Assembly: GCA_026990615.1 (NCBI GenBank)
Contig: JALXDB010000158.1
Span: 1-7,028, forward strand
DNA length: 7,028 nt
Source: Spirochaetota bacterium
GTDB lineage: Bacteria; Spirochaetota; B62-G9
Reading direction: 5' to 3'
Shown here in pieces: positions 6,817-7,028 of the stretch (position 1 is the stretch's first letter; the number at the start of each line of letters is the position of its first letter). The notes beneath the pieces were generated by a model. The model was given only the letters and a program-made list of their open reading frames with translations. It was not told the DNA's origin and did no database searches. The translations under genes were made by a program, and so were the position numbers.

Positions 6817-6868
6817 AGTTTAAAAAATTTAAGTTTTATATTCTGATTTCAAATACCGTTTCAAAATC

Positions 6869-6896
6869 ATTATACTAATAAATAAATTATTGTCAA
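6869..6896 (-). promoter_or_regulatory. Near-consensus sigma-70 promoter for rex
   Basis: On the minus strand there is a perfect -35 TTGACA (6896-6891) and a perfect -10 TATAAT (6874-6869), with a 16-bp spacer, one short of the optimum. Transcription would start near 6862, giving a leader of about 58 nt. The -35 is overlapped by dyad sequences (6890-6912) that could be an operator. Confidence 0.82.
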
Positions 6897-6912
6897 TATT
6901 CACAAGAATATT
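6890..6912. promoter_or_regulatory. Overlapping dyads at the rex -35, candidate operator
   Basis: Two symmetries overlap. AATATTC-ACAA-GAATATT (6895-6912) is a perfect 7-4-7 inverted repeat. On the minus strand, TTGTGAATATTGACAA (6905-6890) is a dyad with 7 of 8 pairs. Its left arm TTGTGAA equals a canonical Rex half-site and its right arm TTGACAA is one base off. Known Rex operators have the form TTGTGAA-N4-TTCACAA; here the arms are 2 bp closer. The position over the -35 fits a repressor site, with autoregulation by Rex as the obvious candidate. Confidence 0.4.
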
Positions 6913-6915
6913 TAA

Positions 6916-6927
6916 TACAAATTTGTA
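6916..6927. repeat. Perfect 12-bp palindrome between the rex and tRNA promoters
   Basis: TACAAATTTGTA is its own reverse complement and overlaps the proposed -35 of the tRNA promoter. It may be a protein binding site, but in such AT-rich DNA a chance origin is possible. Confidence 0.35.
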
Positions 6928-6951
6928 GTCAAATATGTTATTTTATATATA
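6923..6951 (+). promoter_or_regulatory. Putative promoter for the tRNA-Ala-like gene
   Basis: TTGTAG (6923-6928) and TATATA (6946-6951) are 17 bp apart. Transcription would start about 6958, directly at the mature tRNA 5' end (6959), leaving almost no 5' leader for RNase P. A promoter further upstream is not excluded. Confidence 0.4.
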
Positions 6952-6958
6952 AATAATT

Positions 6959-7028
6959 GGGGGTGTAGCTCAGCTGGGAGAGCGCTTGCTTCGCATGCAA
7001 GAAGTCGGCGCTTCGCTCCCGCCCATCC
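6959..7028 (+). tRNA. tRNA-Ala (anticodon CGC), 3' half aberrant, cut by the window edge
   Basis: The cloverleaf folds as follows: acceptor 5' strand GGGGGTG (6959-6965), D arm GCTC/GAGC (6968-6971 and 6980-6983), anticodon stem CTTGC/GCAAG (6985-6989 and 6997-7001), loop TTCGCAT with anticodon CGC at 6992-6994 (alanine, codon GCG), variable loop 7002-7006, T stem GGCGC/CCGCC (7007-7011 and 7019-7023), T loop TTCGCTC (7012-7018). The 5' half is a textbook tRNA-Ala. The 3' half is not: position 53 is C, giving C53-C61 instead of G53-C61, and position 58 is C instead of the near-universal A. The visible 3' acceptor bases CATCC pair without the G3-U70 wobble that AlaRS requires, unless two bases are missing. 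It may be a decayed tRNA or a sequence error at a contig end. Confidence 0.78.

Noticed and set aside
6808..6862. Riboswitch or structured leader in the rex 5' UTR
   Set aside because: The stretch is about 55 nt, AT-rich, without stable stems or a recognisable aptamer core.

Overview
The window looks like ordinary chromosomal housekeeping DNA from an uncultured or little-studied bacterium. It is AT-rich (by eye, upper-30s % GC) and densely coded, with short intergenic gaps. I see no transposase, phage gene, CRISPR array or toxin/defence module. Lineage is an inference: the prfB / PEGA-domain membrane protein / ftsY cluster, together with Rex and an archaeal-type phosphoglycerate mutase, fits a spirochaete or another deep-branching Gram-negative anaerobe. 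I recall prfB and ftsY lying close together in Borrelia, but no 16S or marker search is possible here, so the lineage call is weak (about 0.4).

Layout. Positions 1-3681 are one minus-strand transcription unit, read from right to left: prfB (release factor 2), a PEGA-domain membrane or lipoprotein, ftsY (SRP receptor GTPase), and the 5' part of apgM (phosphoglycerate mutase), which runs off the left edge. A 152-bp intergenic region (3682-3833) holds divergent promoters. folC (3834-5147, plus strand) then runs tail-to-tail into a TPR-like gene of unknown function (5140-6084, minus strand), overlapping it by 8 nt. The redox sensor rex (6160-6804, minus strand) follows. A 154-bp AT-rich region then separates rex from a divergent tRNA-Ala-like gene (6959 to the right edge). 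That region holds a near-consensus promoter and several overlapping dyads.

How the genes relate. prfB and ftsY serve translation termination and co-translational membrane targeting. apgM serves glycolysis, folC folate polyglutamylation, and Rex NADH/NAD+-responsive transcription. These jobs are broadly growth-linked but do not form one pathway. The clearest special feature is the programmed +1 frameshift in prfB: the gene starts at 3681 in another frame, reads 25 codons to a CTT-TGA-C site at 3603-3609, and shifts into the long frame. The resulting 370-residue protein places SPF and GGQ at exactly the E. coli RF2 positions (205-207 and 250-252). Other points worth a second look are the degenerate 3' half of the tRNA-Ala-like gene, the nested dyads upstream of rex, and a possibly leaderless folC. 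I found no convincing previously undescribed multi-gene system.
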